Shown in pieces: positions 8,397 to 16,548 of a stretch of 64,000 nucleotides of DNA. The position numbers and the translations under genes are program-made. Every line of letters begins with the position of its first letter. Position 1 is the stretch's first letter. Below the pieces are notes generated by a model. That model was given only the letters and a program-made list of their open reading frames with translations, ran no database searches and was not told the DNA's origin. The DNA comes from Didemnitutus sp041906465 (GTDB lineage Bacteria; Verrucomicrobiota; Verrucomicrobiia; Opitutales; Opitutaceae), in contig JAYRJE010000006.1 of assembly GCA_041906465.1 (NCBI GenBank), positions 1 to 64,000 of the forward strand, read 5' to 3'.

Positions 8397-8527
8397 GGAG
8401 CCGGCAGCGTGCGGTGCGCGGCGGAGTTGTCCAAGGCGAAAACAACAGCGCCGCGGCCCACCCCTGGACCGCGGCGCCAACTGCACACACTAGCTAACCT
8501 ACCGGGTAAATGCGTGTGGGTAGGAAA

Positions 8528-8980
8528 TTACTTGGCCGGGGGCGGCGGCGGACCGTCCTTATCGGCGCCGTGACCGCGCGGACCTTTGCCGCGGCCTTCG
8601 CGCATCTTGCCGCCGAACTCCTTCGCCTTCTCGCGCTGCTCGGGCGTGAGGATGGCGTCGATCTTCGCGCGTGAGTCTTTCATGATCGCCTGCATCTTCT
8701 CGCGCTTGTCTTCGCGCGAGAGGGATTGGTCCTGCATGATGGCCTCGACTTGCGGGCGCGTGGCTTCCTGAAGGGCCTTGAGCTTGGCGACCTGGTCGTC
8801 GCTGAGACCGATCTCCTGGCGATGGTCGATGAGCATCTCGATCGGGCGCGGCATGCCGCCGCGGGGACCGTGCGCGCCTTTTTTGCCGGCGGGCGGATTA
8901 TCTTGGGCGTTGAGCGCGGGCACCAACGCGGCGACCGCGAGCGCGACCGCGAACAACAGAACTTCACTGGAGCGTTTCAT
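8528..8980 (-). CDS. Small secreted Spy/CpxP-like protein
   Basis: A 150-residue protein with a signal peptide ending ALNAQ, a highly charged helical body and a proline-rich end (DGPPPPPAK). Two LTxxQ-like motifs are visible, LSDDQVAKLKAL and LTPEQREKAKEF, which mark the Spy/CpxP group of periplasmic chaperones or metal-responsive proteins. The helices between them (QATRP..., LSREDKREKMQAIMKDSRAK) fit the all-alpha cradle of Spy. It is divergent from the zincin gene and separated from it by inverted repeats. A role in envelope stress is likely by family but not shown here. Confidence 0.75.
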   Translation of the reverse strand: MKRSSEVLLFAVALAVAALVPALNAQDNPPAGKKGAHGPRGGMPRPIEMLIDHRQEIGLSDDQVAKLKALQEATRPQVEAIMQDQSLSREDKREKMQAIMKDSRAKIDAILTPEQREKAKEFGGKMREGRGKGPRGHGADKDGPPPPPAK

Positions 8981-9130
8981 TTGGATTTTGCGGGGGTTGA
9001 AAAGATACGGGTTACAGGGGGCAAAGACGCGGCGACGCCGGGCGCGTTTCAGCGCTCGCCGTTTTTTCGCGGGGAAAAGTTGGTCGGCTGACGTAACCGC
9101 AGGCCGGCCTTCAGCGTAGCCGCGCGGCAA

Positions 9131-9230
9131 AGCGGAGGACGGGAACCCGAGGACCGAGGACAGACTCGCCGGCCCAGCCAACATTTCGTTCGGCCTCCGT
9201 CCCTCCGTTTTCCGTCCTCTGCCCTCCGTC
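9131..9230. repeat. Inverted ggaggac/gtcctcc arms
   Basis: The left arm (about 9131-9162, cggaggacgggaacccgagg and on) and right arm (about 9194-9230, rich in ccgtcctctgcc) are imperfect reverse complements about 30 bases apart. The string is the same low-complexity type as at 6943-7165. It occupies the space between the divergent Spy-like and zincin genes. Confidence 0.5.
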
Positions 9231-9279
9231 GCGCCCCTCCGCCGTTGCGCCCGCGCGCGTTCGGCGCTTGGTTCGCTGC

Positions 9280-9654
9280 GTGCAGTTCTCCGCGCTCGTT
9301 CACATCGCTCAGGAAGTCGTGGCCGCCGCCCAACGTCGGCTGCCGGCGGAGGTGCGCGCGGTCGCGACGACCGTGCCCGTCTGCTACGAAACCGTGCCGA
9401 ACGACGCCATCCTCGCCGAAGGCTGGGAGCCCGACATCCTCGGCCTGTTCGTCGGCCACGAGCACGGCGGCGAGTTGCGCGACGACTTCGCCCCCCTGCC
9501 GCCGCAGATCCTGTTGTTTCTCGAAAACCTCTGGGACTACGCCGAGGGCGACGTCGCCATTTACCGCGACGAGGTGCGGCTCACTTATTTGCACGAGCTC
9601 GGCCACTACCTCGGCTGGGACGAAGACGAAGTCGCCGAGCGCGGCTTGGAATAG
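9280..9654 (+). CDS. Zincin-like metallopeptidase family protein
   Basis: The 124-residue protein matches the small zincin family (Pfam Zincin_1, formerly DUF1025). The C-terminal HELGHYLGWDEDE carries the HExxH zinc motif plus the third ligand spacing of minigluzincins, and LFVGHEHGG earlier on is also family-typical. Members are cytoplasmic single-domain proteins of about 110-130 residues with no proven substrate. I chose the GTG at 9280; a TTG four codons upstream (9268) is the alternative. It precedes the SYLF gene by about 100 bases on the same strand. Confidence 0.85.
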   Translation: MQFSALVHIAQEVVAAAQRRLPAEVRAVATTVPVCYETVPNDAILAEGWEPDILGLFVGHEHGGELRDDFAPLPPQILLFLENLWDYAEGDVAIYRDEVRLTYLHELGHYLGWDEDEVAERGLE

Positions 9655-9756
9655 CGCATCTCCTTGGGAACCACTCCCAATCTTCGCTTTCATTCCTTCC
9701 CTGATTCTGTTTAACCGTCCCTTATCCGGCCGCCTAGGCCGGCCCGACCAAGCCCA

Positions 9757-10449
9757 ATGAAGAAGCTCCTCTCAGCCTTTGTCCTCCTCGCCACCCTCGC
9801 CGCTGGCCTTACCGCCACTGCCGCGACCGTGAAGCGCGAGACGCTCGTCGAGCGCCTCGATACGTGCGAGGCCATCCTGCAAGACCTCCAGTCGAGCACC
9901 AAGACCGCCATCCCGCCTGAAGTCCTTCGCCGCGCCCAGGGCTTCGTCATCATCAATCAGGTGCAAGCGGGCCTCTTCCTCGGCATCAAGGACGGCTACG
10001 CCGTCGCCATGGTCCGCCGCCCGAACGGCAAGTGGTCCATCCCCGTCTTCCTCCGCGCCGGCGAAGCTTCCTTCGGCCTCCAGGCCGGTGTGAAGGCCGT
10101 CAACACCGTCCTCGTGCTGATGGACGACACCACCGCCCGCCTCCTCCTCAAGAGCCGCTTCAACTTCGGCGCCGAGGCCAAAGCCATGGCCGGTGTCCGC
10201 GGCGGTGAGCGCGAAGCCGTCACCAAGCAGCTCGTCGAAGGCGCCAACGTCCTCGTCTATTCTCTCCAGGAAGGCTACTACCTCGGCATGGCGGTCAAGA
10301 CCGGCTTCATGCAGCCGAACGACGACGCCAATCGCATTTTCTACAACACCAACAACCGCCTGCCGGAGCTGCTTTACTCCGACTGGACCACGCCGCCCGC
10401 CGAGACGCGCTTCATCATGGACTACGTGACGCGCCTCACGAGCCGCTGA
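9757..10449 (+). CDS. Secreted SYLF-domain (YSC84-like) lipid-binding protein
   Basis: The 230-residue protein has a signal peptide (MKKLLSAFVLLATLAAGLTA) followed by a complete SYLF domain. Typical blocks are IPPEVLRRAQGFVIINQVQA, the glycine-rich GEASFGLQAGVKAVNTVLVL, and SRFNFGAEAKAMAG. In eukaryotes this domain binds phosphoinositides; bacterial members are periplasmic proteins of unknown role. The protein is followed by a strong terminator, so it forms a single-gene unit or the end of a unit with the zincin gene. Confidence 0.9.
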   Translation: MKKLLSAFVLLATLAAGLTATAATVKRETLVERLDTCEAILQDLQSSTKTAIPPEVLRRAQGFVIINQVQAGLFLGIKDGYAVAMVRRPNGKWSIPVFLRAGEASFGLQAGVKAVNTVLVLMDDTTARLLLKSRFNFGAEAKAMAGVRGGEREAVTKQLVEGANVLVYSLQEGYYLGMAVKTGFMQPNDDANRIFYNTNNRLPELLYSDWTTPPAETRFIMDYVTRLTSR

Positions 10450-10477
10450 GCGCAACCCACATCGACTTTGAGACCCG

Positions 10478-10508
10478 AACCCGCCGAACTCCCGGCGGGT
10501 TTCGTTTC
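10478..10508 (+). terminator. Intrinsic terminator after the SYLF gene
   Basis: A nine-base perfect stem, aacccgccg with cggcgggtt, and a six-base loop, followed by tcgttt. It begins 28 bases after the stop codon of the SYLF gene. The T-run is short, so termination may be partial. Confidence 0.75.
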
Positions 10509-10537
10509 GGGGTAGGCGCGCTACGATCGCGCTTGTC

Positions 10538-10593
10538 AGGTGGGGCGAACCGTCCCGGTGAGCCGCGGCTCGGCGAGGACGCCTCGCCCTACC
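10538..10593. repeat. Dispersed hairpin repeat
   Basis: The two arms ggtggggcgaaccgtcccgg and ggacgcctcgccctacc are imperfect reverse complements centred on agccgcggct. The element matches the one at 40100-40165 and has the same GGTAGGGCG-type ends as the other dispersed hairpins. Confidence 0.7.
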
Positions 10594-10690
10594 AAGGACG
10601 GCACACTGGATCCCCAAACGCCGACCTGATGCGGACCGTTTCCACCCGTTGTCACGCCGCAATCGCATCGCGATGAACGATCGTCATCTC

Positions 10691-10759
10691 GTAGCAGCCG
10701 ACGTGAGGAGACTGTCGTCACACGCGCCGCGTTTCCAGCCTCCTCACGTCGGCTGCCAC
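10691..10759. repeat. Inverted repeat gtagcagccgacgtgagga
   Basis: The 19-base arm gtagcagccgacgtgagga (10691-10709) is repeated as its reverse complement, ending at 10759, across a 31-base spacer. Its first half also opens the hairpin cluster at 4307. It lies 16 bases downstream of the leftward amidohydrolase gene's stop codon and could act as a transcript 3' end. Confidence 0.7.
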
Positions 10760-10775
10760 GCAAAGGCGACCTTCG

Positions 10776-11285
10776 TCACTTCCCTTCCCGCAGCCCCCGC
10801 AGGTGCGCGACCAGAATCCCGACGACCGACTCCGCCACGCGCTGCTGCGCTTCGGTGCGGCTCGCGCCCGGCACTTCCACCGTGCCGGAAATCACCGCGA
10901 TCTTTCCGCCGCGCTTCACCTGCGCCAGCGTCCACCACGCCATCGGGTCCTTGATCTTGTTCGCGCGCGATGGCTCCGCGTAACCGGTCGTCGACAACGC
11001 GAGATCCGCCCCGAACAACTGACAGGCGCCCACTGCCATCTCGACCGCCACCTGTTGCGACACGCAATTGCACTTCTTCGCGTGCGCCCGGCTCACGCCC
11101 AGCAGCTTCACCTTCTCGTCGAGCGAGTAAGCCGTGATCCCACCGAGAAAATAATCCGACGAGCCGCTCACGCACGCGATCAACGCCTGCACACGTCCTG
11201 CGGTCATGCTCTCCGCCGTCGCCACCGTCAGCCGCGGCTTTTTCGCGAGCAGTTTCTTGAGTTCTTCTGCGAGCGTGAGGTTCAT
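10776..11285 (-). CDS. pncC: CinA C-terminal type nicotinamide-nucleotide amidohydrolase
   Basis: The 169-residue protein is the stand-alone C-terminal domain of CinA (PncC). It has the hallmark TVATAESMTAGRVQALIA near the N-terminus, GGITAYSLDEKVKLLGV, and the LALSTTGYAEPS segment in place of the usual TG-(I/V)AGP loop. PncC hydrolyses NMN to nicotinate mononucleotide in pyridine-nucleotide salvage. The start at 11285 is the family start; the long upstream extension is a shadow. The tail AESVVGILVAHLRGLREGK fits the family end. The unusual YAEPS loop could alter activity and deserves a note, but the fold is clear. Confidence 0.85.
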   Translation of the reverse strand: MNLTLAEELKKLLAKKPRLTVATAESMTAGRVQALIACVSGSSDYFLGGITAYSLDEKVKLLGVSRAHAKKCNCVSQQVAVEMAVGACQLFGADLALSTTGYAEPSRANKIKDPMAWWTLAQVKRGGKIAVISGTVEVPGASRTEAQQRVAESVVGILVAHLRGLREGK

Positions 11286-11366
11286 GCGCGCGACGCTGCG
11301 TGGCGTCGCCCCGCGTCGCAAGCTTTCCAGTTGTCGCGCGACGCTTCCCGCGCATCGTCGCGCCGC

Positions 11367-11858
11367 ATGCGCCTGCTTCGCGTTTTTCCCGCCGTGTTGG
11401 TTCTCGCCTCCGCACTCGCGCTCCGCGCTGCCGACGCGCCGCGGCCCTACGTCGTCGGCGATGCGTTCGCTGGCTTCTCGACCCGCGATCAGCACGACCG
11501 GCCCTTCACCTACGCCGCCGGCGACACGCGCCTCGTCATCGTCTCGTTCGTGATGGGCACCGGCAAAGCGGCCAACGCCTTCTTCGAAAAACAGCCGGCC
11601 GATTTCCTCGCGCAGCACCGCGCGCTGTTCCTCGCCAACATCCACGGCATGCCCGGCATCGCCCGCACCTTTGTCATGCCAAAGATGCGCAAATACCCGC
11701 ACCGCATCCTGCTCGCCGATGCGGAAAACTTTCTCGCGCGCTACCCGCAACAGCCCGATCGCCTCACCGTCTTCGCCCTCGACGACGCCGGCAGGATCAC
11801 CGCAATCCGCTTCATCGATCCGAAGGCGGAGCTGCCCGCGCTCTTCGCCACGAAGTAG
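11367..11858 (+). CDS. Secreted thioredoxin-fold-like protein without cysteines
   Basis: A 163-residue protein with a signal peptide (MRLLRVFPAVLVLASALALR, cleavage near AADA). After it come YVVGDAFAGFSTRDQHDRPF and RLVIVSFVMGTGKAANAF, a pattern like the start of peroxiredoxin/TlpA or YtfJ-type domains, and later DRLTVFALDDAGRITAIRF, which fits the last two strands of such a fold. No cysteine is present in the mature part, so redox activity is not expected. I do not recognise a named family. It is divergent from the pncC gene with an 81-base gap that must hold both promoters. Confidence 0.65.
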   Translation: MRLLRVFPAVLVLASALALRAADAPRPYVVGDAFAGFSTRDQHDRPFTYAAGDTRLVIVSFVMGTGKAANAFFEKQPADFLAQHRALFLANIHGMPGIARTFVMPKMRKYPHRILLADAENFLARYPQQPDRLTVFALDDAGRITAIRFIDPKAELPALFATK

Positions 11859-11879
11859 TCGCGGCGCCGCAGCGCCGGC

Positions 11880-12389
11880 TCATGACGTCTCGCGGCGCAA
11901 CCGCCAGCGCTGGCTGCGCGCGACGATGAAGCCCGCGCACTCCGGTGCGCCGCAGCGGCACGGATGCCGGTGCGCGTCGCTCACGCGAAACCCGTAGTCG
12001 AAGGTCAGCTCCTCGCCCGGCGCGATATCGCGGCACGCCACGATCCACACCCGGCGCCCATCGGACTGCGCTTCGCAGTTGGGCGCGCACGAGTGATTGA
12101 TGCGGCGCGCCGGGTTGCCCGGCACCGCGCCATCGAGATCGAAGTGGCGGTTGAGCTCGAAAATGTAGACGCACGCATCGCCGCCCGCGGCCGCCCGCGC
12201 CCGGCGGAGTTCCTCGCGGCGTTCCGCCTCCGCTTTGGAGATGCGCTCGCCGATGTATTCGACGATCCGCTCGCCCTCCGGAATGAAGTCCTGCGCGAAC
12301 ACGCCGACGCCATGCAGCGCCGAACGCCGCAAACGCACCGTCGGCGGCAGCTGCACGCGCCGCGTCGTTTTCCTTTTGCGCTGGTTCAC
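11880..12389 (-). CDS. SET-domain protein (putative lysine methyltransferase)
   Basis: The 169-residue protein is a complete SET domain plus post-SET zinc site. Visible motifs are the opening SALHGVGVFAQDFIPEGE, the cofactor-binding RRINHSCAPNCEAQ, the catalytic GEELTFDYGF and the C-terminal CRCGAPECAGFI, which matches the CxCx4C post-SET. These motifs bind S-adenosylmethionine and form the lysine channel. The start is a GTG at 12389 that overlaps the stop codon of the exonuclease III gene in the sequence GTGA, so translation is probably coupled. The substrate is unknown; bacterial SET proteins may modify ribosomal, DNA-binding or host proteins. Confidence 0.88.
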   Translation of the reverse strand: MNQRKRKTTRRVQLPPTVRLRRSALHGVGVFAQDFIPEGERIVEYIGERISKAEAERREELRRARAAAGGDACVYIFELNRHFDLDGAVPGNPARRINHSCAPNCEAQSDGRRVWIVACRDIAPGEELTFDYGFRVSDAHRHPCRCGAPECAGFIVARSQRWRLRRETS

Positions 12390-13144
12390 GCGAGCTCCAG
12401 TCCCACCGGACAATGATCGCTGCCCATGACGTGCGGCTCGATCCACGCGCGCTTCAGGCGCTTTTGCAGCGCGGTCGAGGCGACGAAATAATCGACGCGC
12501 CACCCGATGTTCCGCGCCCGACAGTTCATCATCTGGCTCCACCACGTGTAGTGGTCCGGTCCTTTCTCGAACTCGCGGAAGGTATCCACGTAGCCCGCCG
12601 CGAGCAGCGCGGTGAAGTTCGCGCGCTCCTCGTCCGTGAAACCGGCGTTGCGGCGGTTCGTCTTCGGATTTTTCAAATCGATCTCCTGATGCGCGACGTT
12701 CAAGTCGCCGCAAAAGAGCACGGGCTTCTTCTTCTCGAGTTTCTTCAGAAATTTCAGGAACGCCGGGTCCCATTCCTTCGTGCGGTAATCGAGCCGCGTG
12801 AGGCCGCGCTGCGAGTTGGGCTGGTAGACGTTCACCAGATAAAAATCCGCATACTCGGCCGTGATCACGCGCCCTTCCTGATCGTGCTCAGCGAGGCCGA
12901 TGCCCTCGTTGACCCTGATCGGCGCCTCGCGCGAGAAGACGACCGTGCCCGAGTAGCCTTTTTTCAGCGCGGAATTCCAGTGCGCCTTGTAGCCCGCCGG
13001 CCATTCGACGTGCTGCACGTCGCCCGGATGCGCCTTGGTTTCCTGGAGGCAAATCACGTCCGCTTGCGACGCCGCCATCCAGTCGAGCAGGCCTTTTTTC
13101 ATGGCGGAGCGCACCCCGTTCACGTTCCAGGAAAGCAGTTTCAT
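12386..13144 (-). CDS. xth: Exodeoxyribonuclease III (AP endonuclease)
   Basis: The 252-residue enzyme matches the Xth/ExoA branch. All catalytic blocks are present in order: LLSWNVNGVRS, DVICLQETKAH, the substrate-binding VNVYQPNSQRGL, LFCGDLNVAH, the WRVDYFV strand and the final GSDHCPVGLEL with the catalytic Asp-His. It cuts DNA at abasic sites and removes 3' blocking groups in base-excision repair. The start at 13144 is the family start. It overlaps the SET-domain gene by four bases and so heads a two-gene operon, divergent from the secreted paralog pair. Confidence 0.95.
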   Translation of the reverse strand: MKLLSWNVNGVRSAMKKGLLDWMAASQADVICLQETKAHPGDVQHVEWPAGYKAHWNSALKKGYSGTVVFSREAPIRVNEGIGLAEHDQEGRVITAEYADFYLVNVYQPNSQRGLTRLDYRTKEWDPAFLKFLKKLEKKKPVLFCGDLNVAHQEIDLKNPKTNRRNAGFTDEERANFTALLAAGYVDTFREFEKGPDHYTWWSQMMNCRARNIGWRVDYFVASTALQKRLKRAWIEPHVMGSDHCPVGLELA

Positions 13145-13273
13145 GCCCGTAAGCTCGCGAGCGGGGCGCACGGCGCAAACCGTTTCCCGCCACGGCCGCG
13201 GTTTTTTCCCTGCCGGCGCGCCAAAATTCGCGTAACTGTGCCGCCGCTCCTGGTGTTCTCCATCCCACCCACG

Positions 13274-14116
13274 ATGCAAATCCACGCCACGCTCGTCTGG
13301 CTGAGCGCCGTGCTGCTGACGCCCGCCGTCATCCGCGCTGCTTCGCCCCGGTCGCCGAACGAGATCGTCGTCTCCGCAGCGAACTACGCCCGCACCCCAC
13401 CCGACGTGCTGGAAAAGATGTTCCGCCAACCTGCCGACGTCACGAATGCGACGCCACCCGCCGCCACCGAACGGCCCGTGCAGCATTACCAGTTTCTCAA
13501 AGGCGAGACCTACGAAGCCGACTTGAATTACGAGGACGTCTGCAAGCTGCTCGTCCCCGCGCTCGCCGCGAAAAACCTGCGCAACACCTTCGACCAGTCG
13601 AAAGTCGAACTCATCCTCCGGGTCAGCTTCGGCAGCCGCCGCTGGCGCGATCCCTTCGTGCGCGAAGACAATCTCGAGTGGAAACACGGCCTCGTCCCGC
13701 GCAAGCGTGGCACCTCGCTCTCCGCCGCGTCCGCGTGGGACGAGCGCGCCGGCGGCGACGAGGCCGCGCTGCGCCAAACCGAGGAAGCGCTCGGCAGCGC
13801 CGCCGAAGGCCTGGCCGATCGCCTCATCAACGGCCAGCCGACGGAGGATTACTTTCTCATCGTCGTCGACGCCTTCGAAGTCGCCGCGCTCAAGATCAAA
13901 GGCAACAACACGCCCCGCGCATGGACGACCTTCATCGCCGTGCGCCAGCGCGACCGCGCGAAATTTTCCGACGTCGCCGCCGCGATGATCGCGCGCGCCG
14001 CACCGTTCTTCGGCGAAACGCTGCCCGGCAAGGCGCATTTCACCGACCGCGAAGGCAAAGTCACTCCGGGGGAACTCCGCGTCGTGGAAGAAAACGTCCC
14101 TGCACCGAAAAAATAG
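13274..14116 (+). CDS. Unknown secreted protein, first of a tandem paralog pair
   Basis: The 280-residue product has a signal peptide (MQIHATLVWLSAVLLTPAVI, cleavage near IRAAS). It belongs to no family I recognise but is clearly related along its whole length to the next gene. Shared blocks are GETYEADLNYEDVCKLLVPA, VELILRVSFGSRRWRDP, the DYFLIVVDAF strand, RAWTTFIAVRQRDRAKFSDV and the end FFGETLPG then VTPGELRVVEE. The pattern of tryptophans and alternating hydrophobic strands suggests a compact alpha/beta envelope protein. It is divergent from xth, with 129 bases between the starts. Confidence 0.75.
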   Translation: MQIHATLVWLSAVLLTPAVIRAASPRSPNEIVVSAANYARTPPDVLEKMFRQPADVTNATPPAATERPVQHYQFLKGETYEADLNYEDVCKLLVPALAAKNLRNTFDQSKVELILRVSFGSRRWRDPFVREDNLEWKHGLVPRKRGTSLSAASAWDERAGGDEAALRQTEEALGSAAEGLADRLINGQPTEDYFLIVVDAFEVAALKIKGNNTPRAWTTFIAVRQRDRAKFSDVAAAMIARAAPFFGETLPGKAHFTDREGKVTPGELRVVEENVPAPKK

Positions 14117-14273
14117 GCTGCTCCCGGGAGGGTCTCGTTCTTCCCCCCAGCCGCGCCTCCTGCACCAGGTCACCAAGCCACACCATCGTGCACACCGCTC
14201 AACCCGCTTGCGTTTCCGTCTGCCACATGTGCATTGTCCCTCTCGCACGCCCGGGCCACGCGTCATCCTCGAC

Positions 14274-15233
14274 ATGACCACGAAACTCCCCCGCCTGGCG
14301 CTCTGCGCCCTCCTTGCTGCCAGCGTGCTGCGCTCCGCCGCCGCCGAGCCCGCGCCTGAGAAATATCGTCCCGCTCCGGTCTCTGTCTCATCGCTGAACT
14401 ATCGCGAGATCTCCCGCGATGAGCAGCTCCGCCTCGATGCGGAAAAAATGAAGGTCAATCCGGTGTCCCGCACCATGAAGCCGCTCGGCCGACCGCAGCG
14501 CTACGTTTTCATACCGGGCGAACTCTACGAGAACGACCTGCCTTACGACGAGATTTGCCGCCGCCTCGCCGAGGCGCTCGCCAAGAAGGGCTTTATCAAC
14601 GCCACCGACTCCGCCGGCCGCGTGATCGCGCCGAATGAAGTCGACCTCATTCTCCGGGTAAACGCTGGCGAACGCCCCTGGCGCCAGCCCACCGCGCGGA
14701 TCAACTCGCTCACTTGGCGCGACGGTCTCGTGGAACGTCCCCGCGGCCGCACGCTGACCACGCTCGGAGGTGACGTCATGTGGGACAGCCGCGCCGGCGG
14801 CAACGACCGCGCGCTCACCGCGGGTGCCGAAAACGAAAATGCCCCCGGCTTCGGCTACGGCAGCTCACCCGCCACGCCGGCCGGTGCCTCGCCGCTCAAC
14901 GCCGCCTCCGCCATCAATCAACGCAGCGGGGCCGAAGAATACGAGGCAACCCGCGATTTCTACCTGCTGGTCGTCGACGCCTTCAGCTACGAAGAGGTGC
15001 GCAAGGAAGGCGCCAACGCCAAGCGTCTCTGGACCACCTTCCTCGCGGCTCCGCGCCAGCGCGGCGAAAAATTTTCCGACGTGCTCAACACCCTCCTCCG
15101 CGTCGGCACGCCCTATTTCGGCGAGACCACCGACGGGCTCCAAATGTTCAACGACGCCCGCGCCAACGTCACCCCCGGCGAGTTGCGCGTCATCGAAAGC
15201 GACGTCCAGCACCCGGACGCCCCGCGCAAATAG
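14274..15233 (+). CDS. Unknown secreted protein, second of the paralog pair
   Basis: The 319-residue protein has a signal peptide (MTTKLPRLALCALLAASVLR, cleavage near SAAAE) and is a full-length paralog of the preceding gene: GELYENDLPYDEICRRLAEA, VDLILRVNAGERPWRQP, FYLLVVDAFSYEEVRKEG, LWTTFLAAPRQRGEKFSDVL and YFGETTDG then VTPGELRVIES line up with it in order. It is longer by an insertion of about 30 residues rich in Asn, Gly and Ala after the GGDVMWDSRAGGND block. The 157-base gap between the two genes holds no clear terminator, so they are probably co-transcribed and arose by tandem duplication. Confidence 0.75.
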   Translation: MTTKLPRLALCALLAASVLRSAAAEPAPEKYRPAPVSVSSLNYREISRDEQLRLDAEKMKVNPVSRTMKPLGRPQRYVFIPGELYENDLPYDEICRRLAEALAKKGFINATDSAGRVIAPNEVDLILRVNAGERPWRQPTARINSLTWRDGLVERPRGRTLTTLGGDVMWDSRAGGNDRALTAGAENENAPGFGYGSSPATPAGASPLNAASAINQRSGAEEYEATRDFYLLVVDAFSYEEVRKEGANAKRLWTTFLAAPRQRGEKFSDVLNTLLRVGTPYFGETTDGLQMFNDARANVTPGELRVIESDVQHPDAPRK

Positions 15234-15320
15234 ACCGCACCTCCGCCGCCGTTCCCGCAAACGGCGCGTCGCGGAAAAAACGCCTCGCCGCCGCGCAGCG
15301 CCGCCGCAGCGTTGGCCCCC

Positions 15321-15355
15321 AAAAAAAGGCCGTCTCCGATAAAGGAGACGGCCTT
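15321..15355 (-). terminator. Intrinsic terminator of the TonB-like gene
   Basis: A perfect 12-base stem (aaggccgtctcc, 15326-15337; ggagacggcctt, 15344-15355) with the loop gataaa. On the minus strand it is followed by a run of seven T. It lies 14 bases beyond the stop codon of the leftward TonB-like gene and may also slow rightward transcription from the paralog pair. Confidence 0.92.
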
Positions 15356-15369
15356 GAGGGGAAGGGGTA

Positions 15370-15750
15370 TCAGCGCTGCGCAACCGTCGCAGCGTCCGCG
15401 TCCTCGACGCGGATCGGCAGCACCACGCGAGCGCGCACCACGGCACCGTCACGCGTCAGCGGCTTGAATTTCCACTGCGCCACGGCCCGCGAGAGCTGCT
15501 TCACCAGGTCGCGATCGGCATCCGCCGGAGCATAGATCTCCTTCGGCGTGCCGTCCGCTTCGATGACGAAGCTCAAACGCACTTCGGCCCCGACGTAGTC
15601 CGGGTTGATCACCGGTTTCACAACCGAGATCGGCACGGGCACATCGGCGCGTCCTGCGTAGGACTCGACGTAAGCCTCCTCGGTCGACTTCGCGAAAGCG
15701 AAGGACGCGAGCAGGCTGCTAGCGAGGATCAGTTTGATCACGTTTTTCAT
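15370..15750 (-). CDS. Single-domain secreted TonB C-terminal protein
   Basis: The 126-residue protein has a signal peptide (MKNVIKLILASSLLASFAFA) directly followed by a TonB C-terminal domain: VVKPVINPDYVGAEVRLSFV, then DGTPKEIYAPADADRDLV and the end AVAQWKFKPL...VVLPIRV. The usual TonB membrane anchor and proline-rich linker are absent, so it cannot transduce energy in the classical way; it may be a free periplasmic domain. The start at 15750 begins the signal peptide. A second protein of the same design is encoded at 54477-54959. A strong terminator follows. Confidence 0.8.
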   Translation of the reverse strand: MKNVIKLILASSLLASFAFAKSTEEAYVESYAGRADVPVPISVVKPVINPDYVGAEVRLSFVIEADGTPKEIYAPADADRDLVKQLSRAVAQWKFKPLTRDGAVVRARVVLPIRVEDADAATVAQR

Positions 15751-16148
15751 GGTAGGGTGTCTTTCGTTTGTTGGTTTCTCTCGAACTGCACCCGGCGTCG
15801 CCGGATGTTTGCGCCACGCCAGCCCATCCGGCCGCTCGTGCGCGAAAGCCGCGTTTTGGGGACGCGGGGTAGTGATAACACCATGAACCGATCGCTCGGC
15901 CTGACTGCCAAAGAACATCGCCGTAAATGCAGCCCCCGTGCCAACCGCCTGTCACAACTGTGTTCATTTCCCTCGGGAAAACCTCGGTGGCACGGCGAAA
16001 TTTCGTCACGACGCTAACCGCCACTGCGCCCTGAGATTACCGCGCATCATCCGGGAAGGCGAATGTTCCGAACGAGCCGTGCGCGCAGATCCCGCTACCG
16101 GCGGGCGTGAGCTTGCGCCCGCCGTCCGTCCGCGTAACGACTCTCGCT
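15751..16148. other. Intergenic region between divergent genes, no gene seen
   Basis: About 400 bases lie between the TonB-like gene and the DUF167 gene. No coding frame with conserved features, no RNA gene and no clear repeat was found. Promoters of both divergent genes must be here, but no box could be named with confidence. Confidence 0.5.
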
Positions 16149-16445
16149 GTGTCCGCCCCCGCGCCGCGCGCTCCGCTGCCGAGCTGCACGCTCGAGATCA
16201 AGGCCGTCCCCAACGCGCCGCGCAACGCCGTGGCCGGCTGGCTCGGCGATGCACTCAAGGTGAAGGTGCACGCCCCGGCGCTCGAAGGCCGCGCCAACGA
16301 GGAACTCTGCGCATTCCTCGCCGACACGCTCGCGCTACCGCGCCGCGCGGTGACGCTCCTCCGCGGCGACAAGTCGCGGCAAAAAGTCGTGCGCATCGAC
16401 GGCATCGACCTCGCCGAAACGAAGCGCCGCCTCCTGCAACAGTAG
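16149..16445 (+). CDS. DUF167/YggU family protein
   Basis: The 98-residue protein matches the DUF167 (YggU) family: LEIKAVPNAPRNAVAGWLGD, KVKVHAPALEGRANEELCAF and a lysine-arginine end KSRQKVVRI. Family members are small cytoplasmic alpha/beta proteins of about 95-110 residues with no proven function. I chose the GTG at 16149; another GTG 14 codons upstream (16107) would add a stretch with no family similarity. The gene stands alone between a divergent neighbour and a dispersed repeat. Confidence 0.85.
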   Translation: MSAPAPRAPLPSCTLEIKAVPNAPRNAVAGWLGDALKVKVHAPALEGRANEELCAFLADTLALPRRAVTLLRGDKSRQKVVRIDGIDLAETKRRLLQQ

Positions 16446-16548
16446 CGCCGACTTACGACCGCCGAGCGAAAGCGAAAGCATTCGCGCGCCGGCGGCCACC
16501 GACTACAGCCATCCCACGGGGCAGCGACAGCCGACCCCATTTCCGAAT

